A stretch of 64,000 nt of DNA. Origin: Ascidia mentula (taxonomy: Eukaryota; Chordata; Ascidiacea; Phlebobranchia; Ascidiidae). This document shows positions 23,442 to 33,900 of this stretch, piece by piece. Position 1 is the stretch's first letter, and the number at the start of each line of letters is the position of its first letter. The stretch spans positions 7,933,001 through 7,997,000 of the forward strand of contig OX387197.1 of assembly GCA_947561715.1 (NCBI GenBank), written 5' to 3'. A program made the translations under genes and the position numbers. Below the pieces are notes generated by a model. It worked only from the letters and a program-made list of their open reading frames with translations. It was not told where the DNA came from and searched no databases.

Positions 23442-24214
23442 CTTTGCACTGCTTACTATCAAAATGGAACGTGGGAGTTTATGCACAAGGTTTGTGGGCG
23501 TGTCGTGAGTGTTGCGCTTATGTCAATTAATACAGCGGCACTTTTAGTGCACAAACACCGTTGTGTGCAGAAGTAACTCGCTTACTCAGCGTTTAATAGC
23601 AACAGCTGTTTATCTACAAAGCAAACCCCTTTTTAGATGCGCTTATAGGCGCGGTCGAGAGGTCACCAAACGCATGCGTTCATTGTAACTCCACTTTTCA
23701 GTGGATCCGGGGGTGAATGTAATTTTAAAATTGTCGTCCATTCGGGTAACAAGTGAAATTTGTCGATACTTAGTATGTTTCGTTTTTCTGACGCAAAAAA
23801 GCCTATTTGGCGGCACCTGTTTAAATTGCTACAGTATTCCAGTACTCTTGAACCACATCATTCTTAATGTTTAAATGGTTATTGCATTGCATGTGGTAAT
23901 ATGCATATTCCGACAATTTCATGAAGGGCTTTCATATCTTTTAAAAATATGTATTAATATTTCTAACTACACGGTTTACTTGTCCATTGTTTTCTTACTT
24001 GCGAACACAATTAACATCTAATTAAAAATCACCTGTTTGATGTCCATCATGATAATACAACATTACACGATTTAGCCGCCCACCCTATAAAGTAGGGGTT
24101 GCTATCTATGAGAAGCATCACATCTGCCAGGCTGTCACAAGTACGTTGTTTTCCTAATCGACCGTAGTGACGTGCGCATTTGGTGTGCTAAGTTTTTTAG
24201 TCGAGTCGGGAGGC
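23442..24214 (+). promoter_or_regulatory. Upstream region of carboxypeptidase copy 1, shared in part with copy 2
   Basis: ACAGCTGTTTATCTACAAAG near 23603 matches ACAGCTGTTTGTCTACAGAG near 30718 upstream of copy 2. A second shared block, GCATT-GGTGTGCT-AG, lies just before the TATA box in both. The gene duplication therefore carried about 700 bp of upstream DNA. Shared control is an inference. Confidence 0.45.
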
Positions 24215-24222
24215 TATATAAA
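24215..24222 (+). promoter_or_regulatory. TATA box of carboxypeptidase copy 1
   Basis: TATATAAA lies 61 bases before the ATG. The equivalent site of copy 2 (30889-30896) is the weaker TACATAAA. In both, TTTCAGTGGACACA follows about 40 bases later. Confidence 0.6.
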
Positions 24223-24275
24223 TTGATCGCAAAACTGGTACCGGTATTCTGTTTTCAGTGGACACAGTAGTCAAC

Positions 24276-27200
24276 ATGAAAGCACAAGTCATATTATTCT
24301 GTCTCTTCGTGGGAGCTTTGGGCCGCATCACTTACCACGGGTAAGAACAGACTTTTGTATACGTATCTGTGACCCCCGCGTAAGTACAGTATGAAATTTG
24401 TTTAGTTTATTTGAGTGTCCAAGTATCTTTTCCACCTTTTTGCAACTAAATCAACACAATAAAAGATGTAACTCCGGTATGTTATTATTAGTGATCAGGT
24501 ACTTCGTATTCGCCCATCCACCAATGAACACCTGGAAATCCTGGAAAGCTTGGGTGATGTCTACAAGGTGAAAATATCAATGCCATAAATTTCTTTCGTT
24601 AGTTTTTCTTCTAAAAGTGTTTATATCCCTTATTTATCAAACTACAACCGCCTATCCCTATTATTAAACTATATAACTAGAACTGGTAGGTGCAACCGTT
24701 AACTTTGTGTTGTATTCAGTTGGACTTCTGGAAACCAATAAGAGCAGCCAAGGTTGCCGTCGATGTTCGCGTGCCCTCGGAATCCGTCCATATTGTCAAA
24801 CTGGCTCTCAGAAAACAGAGGTAATAAAATGAGTTGTTCCATTTTTTTGGTTCTTCACCCCGTTTAACGATGATAATCCTGCAAACCCTTTTTCAGTCCG
24901 TTTTCTATAAAACATTAAACGAAAAAAAAGACAATTATCAATAGAAAAGTAGAGGTTGAATCCACATTTGTTGATAAAGTCAACTGCATCATTGCTCGAA
25001 ACAAACGTTGACCTCTCAGTGCCGAAAACAGACGTGTAAGATTGAACGAATTATTGTTTTTAATAGTTTTCCATATGACTATATACACTCTATAATCCGC
25101 AAAACTGTATGTTAACTTTCTGTCAATACAACTATTGGCCACTTGCTTTGACTAAACTGCTGACTGGCCGCAGATTTTTTTGCGATTATCCTTTCCTTTC
25201 ATTTTTGAGATCTGGCAGCATTTTATTGTAGAATTGACTACGATGTTTTCATCGAGGACGTGCAAGAACTTATCGACACTGAACGAACTCCACATCCTGA
25301 GGCAAAGGATTTGGCAGCATTTGACTATCAAGTCTACCACACCTTTGATGAGGTAAGACTGTTCAATACAAGCTCAGATTAGAAAAGAAAGTGCTTTTAT
25401 TGCGTTGCAAGAAAAATATAAAGTTGGCGTCGTTAAGTATTTCACATAACCCACTGTAAGATGTAACGCATATAAATTATGCCGAAGGAATTTCCCTTCT
25501 TTAAAAAAAAACATGTTGTCAGTTAAAAACCTTAGACTAATACGAATTATTCTAGGTCCATAGATTAAATAAAATTATATTAAAACAACACTTACATGGA
25601 AAAGTCTCTTTAAAAAAGTTTAACTTTAATTTAATACAGGTACGCAATTAAATTTAATGCAATTTATTGGCCTATGTTTGCTTTGAAAACATGTCATAAC
25701 TAAGGACTATGGGCTGGTCGGATATGCGGGGTTCGTTTCAGTCAATAGTAGGGGCCCGGTAGACATCTGTTATCTCAAAGCGTCACAAGTTTTCGACAGC
25801 AAATTTTAGACAATAGAACCTTTTTCGGGTATTCCTGTTTTTTTTTGGTAAATCGTGGGGCTCATTATTCGATTTTATTTTTGTAAACTTTATAGTAAAA
25901 TTTTAAATTAGTAAAATTTTCGGGGCACGTGAACATGCCGCGGTATGCAGTTTGAGAAACCCTGTCCTATTACCATACTTATGTTTTGTAAAAAATGTAG
26001 ATTCAAGCATGGGTAAGTGATATGGCAGCTGCATATTCATCACTGGCAACAGAACAGGTGGTTGGAACTTCGTTTGAAGGACGTTCATTCAAAGCTCTCA
26101 CGGTTAGTAGCAAGATGCTGACCTGTTTCTTTTGCCATTCTTATACAAAACACCACGGAGTCGCTCATAATCAAAATAATAAAAAAATTACCTAGATTAA
26201 TTATAACCATCAATCTCTTTGACTCAAAAAGTGGATTTATCACCTGGTGAATATTTATAAAATAATACACAGGGATTTCAATTACGCATAAAGTTTTTGA
26301 CAGTTTTAAAAAATGTCGATCATATAAAGGTTGTCGTTTACTATGACTTTTAACTGTACGATTCCTTAATATTAGTGAAGGCTTATCTTTAGTAACTTGG
26401 GTAAAGGTTAGTTCCCAAAACGTAATAATATTGTCCTACATTCGGGATTATTGATTACATAGGTTAGTAGCGGAACAGGTCGACCCCAGTTTGTTATCAA
26501 TTGCGGAATTCACGCCAGAGAGTGGGTGACCCCAGCAACCTGTATGTTTTCTGCTATGAAGGTAAGGTTTTGAATTTCTCTTGGTTTTTTATGATAGAAC
26601 ACACGAAATTCGTTGTTGTCATTTTGCAATAAACAAACCCAAAACCATATGCTTTTTTTAGTACACATTTTTTTGGTGCCGAAATTACACATTCATAGGT
26701 TATGGTAAATGACTTCATTCAAATTTGTCCAACTTATTTTGATGTAACTTTGAGCATCAATTGAAAATGGAATTTTCTTTCCTATTTGAGCGGGAAATTA
26801 GGTGTAAACATTTTCAAGTTGTAAGTTTGTTCTTTAGCTTGTAACCGGGTACGGTTCGGATGCAGAAATTACGTCATTGGTTGATCAAGTTGACTTTGTG
26901 TTTATTCCAAGCTCCAACCCAGACGGCTACGCTTGGACATGGAGTAATGTGAGTTCAACGTTCTCCTATGCAAAAACATCGATCATTCCAACTATATTGA
27001 ACCTTATCTTGCTAATTTAATACACGGTAAAATGCTGGCATCGCAGCCATTTAATATCACGCTTCAACGTATTGGGAATCCAACTTTGATCCATGTTGAT
27101 TGCAATGCCAGCGAACGTGATGCTGAGGTCGCCAAGAAAAGTTTTTTGCCACAAGGGAATAACTATTTTGTGTAAACAAAGCACCTTGCAATTTATCAAA

Positions 27201-28620
27201 ACCGCAGGTGTACAACGTCTCATTTTAAATAGGTTTATGAAATAATTAAGGTTGCTGAATTCGTAACGATGTTCTGTAGGACCGCATGTGGCGTAAGACC
27301 AGAAGCACAGGCAACAGTCCAGTGTGTGTTGGAGTTGATCCTAACAGAAACTGGGACGCCAATCATTGCGGTAAGTTCAAAAACTAGTAAACCAAACAAG
27401 TGATCACAAATTTCAAATTTTTAGGCGCGGGATCAAGCACCAGTGCATGCAGTGACACCTACTGTGGCCCATCTGCGTTTTCGGAGGTCAGATTATCTAG
27501 AAAGTTCAAGTTACATTTGCGTTATTGTCCTCAACACATCTATTGCAAAAAGTTTTTCCATGAAAAACCTTAGCACCAATTTTTGAGGGCATATGTAACT
27601 TATTATATATATTACATATAACTTATTACATGCACAGTAACATATAAAGTTTAATTCCAAGTAGTTTGTACAAGTGTTATACCTTCCACACAAATTGTGT
27701 ACGAAGACAATACCTAAAAGACACTACAATGTTTTGCAATTATAGCCCTGCACCATGGCACAGAAGAATTTCGTAGAGGCTCTTCCCAATCCCTTGATGT
27801 ATGTGGATGTACATTCATACAGTCAACTATGGATGTTCCCGTATGGCTACACAACATCCCGACCCAGCACCTTTGGGACTTTGGTATGTAACCTGTTAAT
27901 TGCTTCTTCAAATTTTTATTTTATAACTAAGTAGGTTGAGTTTCAAGGCCACACCAGGTGAATTTTAGTTTGAAAATCACTCGGGACAATTGAGAACGTA
28001 AATTTTCCATAACATTGTTATTTTGTGAAAATTTAGCCCTGACGCATGATCACGTTACATTGTTAAAGTGGTTGTTTTTGTTGAAACAGCGTTAAGTCAT
28101 ACTTAACAATTCAACATTATTTTAGGCTCAGATTGCACAAGACAGTGTTCAAGCCATCTTCGACACACACGGAATGGTCTACGAAGCAGGCCAGATTTCA
28201 ACCACAATCTGTAGGTTATTGTAGACGTATTGAGACCAGTATAGAAATATTTTAAAATCCTTGCACAGATGTTGCCTCGGGTAGTACTGCCGATTACTTC
28301 TATGACACAACTGGTATCAAATGCTCCTTCGCTACTGAGCTGAGAGACACGGGAAGATACGGATTCGTGCTTCCAGAAAGGTATGTGGTTGCTTACAGAC
28401 TGAAATTTGTTTTGCTAACTAGCGTGAAGCACTTAACAATAATCGAATTTGACTGTCGCTAAAAGTTTTAAAAATTGAATTGTGTTCGAAGCGTTTAAAA
28501 CTTTCGCAACGTTTTTAACATGGTAAACGTCATTGCAGGTTGATTCAGCCGACAGCCGAAGAGTCGCTCGAGGCATTTAAAGTCATGGCACAAGCTATCG
28601 TCGATGGAAAATGCAATTAA
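24276..28620 (+). CDS. Secreted metallocarboxypeptidase A-like (M14A), copy 1
   Basis: Exons are 24276-24340, 24492-24567, 24720-24820, 25232-25352, 26001-26102, 26463-26561, 26838-26948, 27280-27370, 27425-27486, 27746-27883, 28126-28210, 28269-28380 and 28539-28620, giving 414 aa, the usual length for procarboxypeptidases. A signal peptide ([16 protein letters not shown]) and an activation propeptide of about 95 aa precede the catalytic domain. Zinc ligands are His and Glu of CGIHAREW and His of [10 protein letters not shown]. The substrate carboxylate site is NRNWD, and the catalytic Glu lies in ATELRDTG. By alignment with bovine CPA, Tyr248 is kept in [11 protein letters not shown] and position 255 is Ala, not Asp, so A-type cleavage of hydrophobic C-terminal residues is expected rather than B-type. 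Secretion and zymogen activation by a trypsin-like enzyme are inferred. Confidence 0.92.
25921..25964. repeat. Possible hAT right-end relic
   Basis: GCGGTATGCAGTTTGAGAAA followed by CCCTG resembles the right end of hAT elements. No matching left end was found in this intron of carboxypeptidase copy 1. Confidence 0.3.
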
Positions 28621-28648
28621 TCAAAACCCTTAAATGAGGGTCAATAAT

Positions 28649-28654
28649 AATAAA
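28649..28654 (+). terminator. Poly(A) signal of carboxypeptidase copy 1
   Basis: AATAAA lies 28 bases after the TAA stop. Confidence 0.6.
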
Positions 28655-29203
28655 CGACTCAATTGATGTTATATTTGTTTTGTATTTCGAAGTGGGAATG
28701 GTAAACAGACAAAGAGAAAGAAGGTGCCTAACTACTGCCTGAAATATCTGTTGAGAATTTGTTCAATTTAGCGGAAAGTCAAAATTCTAGCCCAGAAGCA
28801 AACATTTAACTTGGAACCCAAAACAGCTTCACCAGTGTAATCATTTTAAACCAAGAAAAACAAAATTGCGTTTGAATTCTCAAAACCGTGACTGTCGGTC
28901 ATCTAATAGTTTTCAATATGTTGGTATTGTTGTTTTGAATGTGGAATCTTAGGTTGTCATTTTTCGAACTACCAAGTACCAAACAGTTTATTTAAAAAAA
29001 ACTTTACAATTTCAGAAAAACGTGATAAATTGTTCTGCAGTTTCCAACAATTTTGTAGTCAGAATCTGGTTAATGAGTTGGTTTAAATATAGGCTCATAC
29101 AACCAACATTGCAAGATTCAAAAACACTCGTATTAACTTTCCAGATAATTTATTTAAAAATGCTGCAAAACTAAATATTGTTTTTGGATGTGTGTATACC
29201 ATG
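28655..29203. other. Spacer after carboxypeptidase copy 1
   Basis: This is AT-rich spacer. I see no coding signal. It ends with the left copy of the 14-bp repeat that flanks the SINE. Confidence 0.4.
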
Positions 29204-29479
29204 TAATTTAAGGCCCTTCTGGCAAACAGAAAAACTAGTTCGGACGACGTTTCGGTCGTTATTCAACTGACCTTCATCAGGACAAGTGAAGTAAAACGAC
29301 AACACGGCGATAAATAGTCACGCGTGAATAAAGGCAAAAAGACGAAAGAAGCATCACGAAAAAGCAAAAACGGGGAGGGGAGCACAAAGAATTGAAAATG
29401 CGCGCCAACAAGGAACGATACCGGGGTCTAAAGCACAGTGCCCTGAGGTGCGCAAGACCATCAGGTTCAATCAGGGGGC
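29204..29479 (-). mobile_element. SINE-like retroelement with 14-bp target duplication
   Basis: The 276-bp insert is flanked by identical GTGTGTATACCATG repeats at 29190-29203 and 29480-29493. On the minus strand the head has GCTTTAGACC and GGTATCGTTCC, which resemble the 3' half of a tRNA with a worn B-box. The tail contains TCCTGATGAAGGTCAGTTGA and CCGAAACGTCG, a motif common at the ends of Penelope-like and related retroelements. The 14-bp target repeats are what LINE-driven insertion produces. Confidence 0.6.
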
Positions 29480-29600
29480 GTGTGTATACCATGCCCCCTA
29501 AAAAATCTGTCAACATTTAAAATGCAGAAAGTTTTAAAGTTAAATTCTAGATTCATCAGATGACAACCTATGACAACCCAACAAACCAGTATTTATTTAT

Positions 29601-29848
29601 AGTGAGCTGCAGACAGAGCAGCAGTTTTGACCTAATAAGTCAAGTATTTGGACATAGTGTTCCCACCTTTGTTGGTTTCTGGCGTGTTTTACCCAGTTTG
29701 GTACCCAATGGTTAATGGCGGCTGTATAGTCACCACAAAGTGGAAATCTTGCCGGCTATTTAGCTGACAAGATCGTTGAAAGTCACAACATAACTGCACT
29801 GATGAGACCTATCATAGGTCGAAATAGTGGCCTTGTCTACAGCCCACT
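29601..29848. mobile_element. Nonautonomous inverted-repeat element
   Basis: The left end AGTGAGCTGCAGACAGAGCA and the reverse complement of the right end, AGTGGGCTGTAGACAAGGCC, match imperfectly for about 35 bp, both followed by a TTTCGACCT-like block. The middle is about 180 bp with no reading frame. It belongs with the elements at 11208, 33131 and 50269. Confidence 0.55.
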
Positions 29849-30027
29849 ACAAAAAAACAGCATTGACCTTATTGTTTATAAACCAGTATTTAGTTTAGAA
29901 AACACCTCCCCCCGGGCAACACTATATCTGACTTGTGCCTGCTATTAACAAGGAAACCCAGCAACCAGCAATTCTCAAACTAAAAACGTATTAGTTTTGA
30001 GAACAAAAGTGGAGCACATGATAACTT

Positions 30028-30116
30028 GTTCCTTGAAGAAGTCTCACCGGATGGTGGACGAACGCCGATGGTAATAAAAATCTCGTAACCTTATGTTAGA
30101 AGAACAGTTCTTTAAA
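30028..30116. repeat. Interspersed repeat tail, also found at 59713-59800
   Basis: TGAAGAAGTCTCACCGGAT, then GGTAATAAAAATC, TGTAAC-like and AACAGTTCTT blocks occur in the same order near 59713. This is a retroelement tail or end shared by the two loci. Confidence 0.5.
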
Positions 30117-30941
30117 ATTAAAAGTAGAGCGGTTTCTCACGGAAAAATTGCCGTCCGATTTTGTCCGCATCCGCAAATGTGAATGTACGTATCATGTGTA
30201 CATTGATGCGTTCGTAAATATTGCGTATACGTAATACCAATGCAACGTGTAAAACAACCAAACAAAATCGTTTAAAATGGTGTTCAATGGTTAAGGTCAG
30301 TAGTCATTAAAGTGGATACTGGCTAAATTCGAACGGGGAGCAAAGGTTTATGTTGTAGCCAATAATTATATGATAAAATGCTGTACGGGTTATGTTAATT
30401 TATGCATTTTTCTTTCGATTTTCTTTCGCGTCACCGGTCATGGCACGGCATGACACATGGCCACGCATGTGCTTTTTATTTGATTCAACACGAATAAACA
30501 ACAACCACGCCACAACACCATGATGAAATTAAAACAATGCTTTGGCAAGTCCATTTGTAAGATTTGTCCTTATTTAGAAAGAAAACTTACCAAATATTAT
30601 TATTATTATTATCCTTCTATCTAATATACAACACTAAAAAAGGTTCGGTGAAACAATCCCTTGTTTAGTAGATCCCTGTAAACTTTGCAAAGTCGCTTAA
30701 TCAGCTCGTTCCAGAAACAGCTGTTTGTCTACAGAGCAAACACCAAAGTTGTTTACTCGCTTATTCCGTAGACTGCGGGGTTAGTTATCGATGAGAAGTT
30801 GTTCATCTGTCTATTCCGTTGCATGTACATTGTAGGGAGCATTAGTGGCGTGTGCATTCGGTGTGCTGAGCGTGTCATATTGCGAGGCTACATAAACTAA
30901 CTGTACAACAGGGAAGTCTATTTCCTTTCAGTGGACACAAC
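30117..30941 (+). promoter_or_regulatory. Upstream region of carboxypeptidase copy 2
   Basis: From about 30689 onward it resembles the upstream region of copy 1, including ACAGCTGTTTGTCTACAGAG and the weakened TATA box TACATAAA at 30889-30896. A (TTA)n run lies at 30595-30612. The stretch before about 30590 shows nothing I recognise. Confidence 0.45.
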
Positions 30942-33900
30942 ATGAAAGCACAAGTCATATTATTCTGTCTTTTTGTGGGAGCTTTGGGTCGCATCACTTA
31001 CCACGGGTGAGAACAGACTTTTGTATACGTATCTGTGTACGAAATATGGGATTGGTTTAGTTCATTTGAGTGTCGAGGTATATTTTTTGCATCTAAATGA
31101 ATACAATGTAGATATCTCTGTGTGTTATTATTAGTGATCAGGTACTCCGTATTCATCCAACGACCAATGAACAGCTGGAAACCCTGGAAAGCTTGGGCGA
31201 TGTCTACAAGGTAAAATAGAAAATATCAGTGCCATAAGTTTTGTTTAAATCGTGCTCGTTTTTGAGGGGGGGGGGGGGGGGGGGGGTTGAAATAATCAAT
31301 TAGTGAAATTCACTTTTAATCACTGACTGTCGAACTGGTAGCTGCATTCGTAAACTTTGTGTTGTATTCAGTTGGACTTCTGGAGACCAATAAGAGCTGC
31401 CAAGGTTCCCGTCGATGTTCGTGTGGCCTCAGAATCCGTCCACTCCTTCAAAGTGGCTCTTAGAAAACTAAGGTATATAGTGAGTTGTTGTTTATATGTG
31501 TACTGAACTGTTCTTTTCTTTTTTTGGTCCTTTTAACGGTTTTCATTCTGCGACTCTATCCCCAGTTTTGTTCCTTCAAATCATGTATTTCAATAACAAA
31601 CGCCAATGGAAAGGTAGACTTTACGACTGTGCGACTAAATATTTGTAGTTGATTGGTTAAAAAACCCAATTCCGACAACGCCGGTGATTGAGTCAGTTTT
31701 GTCTTAGTCCTTGTACACCTATGACCTTCCATGTGCATAAACTCCTATGCTCACTCTATGACAATGGATATTTACTTTCTGTCTTAGCACTTCAACTGTC
31801 GTCCTATGACTTAACTTCTAACTGACAGCAGCGAAACTAATTTTTCTCTTTCGTTTCATGAAAAGGTTGAACTTTTTACGAATATCTGTAACAGAAATTA
31901 GTGCGGCGCCCCTGCAATTCTTCCCAACGTTCTTAGTGGCGAGTCATTAAGGGTCTAAACCAGTGATTCTCAACCTATTTGTGGTTGCGTACCACTTTGA
32001 GGCAAACAATTTCGACGCGTTCCACTTACTTGAATGTTACAAAGTAACCTAGGGTATAAAGTAACAAACATTTTGGGATCACTTACGTTTTTTTCAACTC
32101 TAATCCCTACCCGCAAATTACGGAAAGGTGCTCGCGTACCACATAAAATGCCGTCGCGTACCACCGGTTGGGAAACACTGGTCTAAAAAAACAGTTTACC
32201 CAACCCGAACAAAAAAATGCAATTTGAGCAGGGACACAAACCGGCTATTGTGTTATCTTGGTATAAAATGCGGTGGCGATAAAAACGTATTAAACGACTT
32301 ATCTCATGGTCAAAATACATAAAACAAAGTTCTCTTACGCCGTGTGACTCGTAAGCGGTAGTTAAGTCTTGACGTGTTGGCCAAATGTAAAACAGAGATA
32401 ACAGCGTTAACTGCCTAAAGCCTACTCTAACGGCTTATCGCCAAGACCTCAATCCGCGCGGCCAACTCTTATGAATTAGTCAAACTATAACGCCCAAGAA
32501 CAAAATTTAACAACACAAATACGTTTTTACCCATATTTTAATATCTAATGTCATCGTTGTTGTAGAATTGACTACGATGTTTTTATTGAGGACGTACAAG
32601 AACTTATTGACACGGAGCGAACCCCACATCCCGAGGCAAAGTCTTTGGCAGAATTTGACTATCAAGTCTACCACACCTTTGATGAGGTAAGACTGTTCAA
32701 TACAAGCTGAGATTATTAAAAAATGCTAAGTGCTTTTTTTTGCGGTGCAAGAAAAAAATTAAAGTTGGCGTTGTTTGATCTCTCAAGCAACGATTCGGAC
32801 ATAATACGTGACGCAAACAAATTCTACTAATAATTGGAAGGGATCTTGCTTGAATAAAAAAAAAATCCTGTTGTCAGTCACAATACTAGATCTGCATACA
32901 GTAATCTAAGATATCTGCCAAACTAACGTTGTGTATTTATAGATTCAAGCATGGGTAAGTGATATGGCAGCCACATATCCAGATTTGGTTACAGAAGCGG
33001 TGGTTGGAACTTCGTTTGAAGGACGTTCATTCAAAGCTCTCACGGTTAGTAGCAAGATGTTGGCCCGTGAGACAGAACAACACAGCAGTCGCAGCTAATA
33101 ACAATAAAACAAAACCAAACATAATTTTAGTTGTGTATAAGCTGCAGACAGATGGCCACTGTTTCGACCTAAAAGGTCTCATCAGTGCAGCTGGTGTGAC
33201 TATAAGACGACTTTGCTGACCAAACGGCCAAGCAAATTCTTCCACTTAATTTTAGTTGTTCAAATCAACTTCGTTTTCTATCAAATATTGAAAATGCGCT
33301 TGACTTTCATCAACGCGTTTTTTACGTTTTAAAACAAACCTGAAAATGCCAGTGACAACATTTTTTTTGTTGAACACAACATCGCGTTCTAAAAAGTTGA
33401 AAAAAAACTTCTACTCGGAACTTTGTCGGTTTGATTGAAACTATTTAATATATTACTTTTTTTAAGAGTTCGGGTTACATTTGCAGTGTACTTGTTTTGC
33501 GAAACCTGATGGTTGATATCAATATATATCTAGGTCAGTAGCGGAACAGGTCGACCCCAGTTTGTCATCAATTGCGGAATTCACGCCAGGGAATGGGTGA
33601 CCCCAGCAACCTGTATGTTTTCGGCTATGAAGGTAAGGTGGCATATTTCTCTTGCTTAGGACCGTATAGAGAAGAAAAAAAGAGATTGCAGGGATGCAAG
33701 TGCTGAAATCATTTAGTGTCAACGTAAACAATTATATTTTAGGCCGTCATTTTTACATTGATGAACCTTCTAGGCTCTGGTGCGCCGCACTTACTGCATA
33801 TCGTTGTTTACGTTGACGTCGCACTTACCCTCTCGATAGAATACAAAATGAAAGAACCTACATAAAATCCGTGATTATCATTTACTAAATAAACCAACCC

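Noticed and set aside
26085-26270. Minus-strand open frame sharing its last residues with one at 33027-33245
   Set aside because: Both are antisense shadows of the duplicated carboxypeptidase exon 5 and its donor, not genes.
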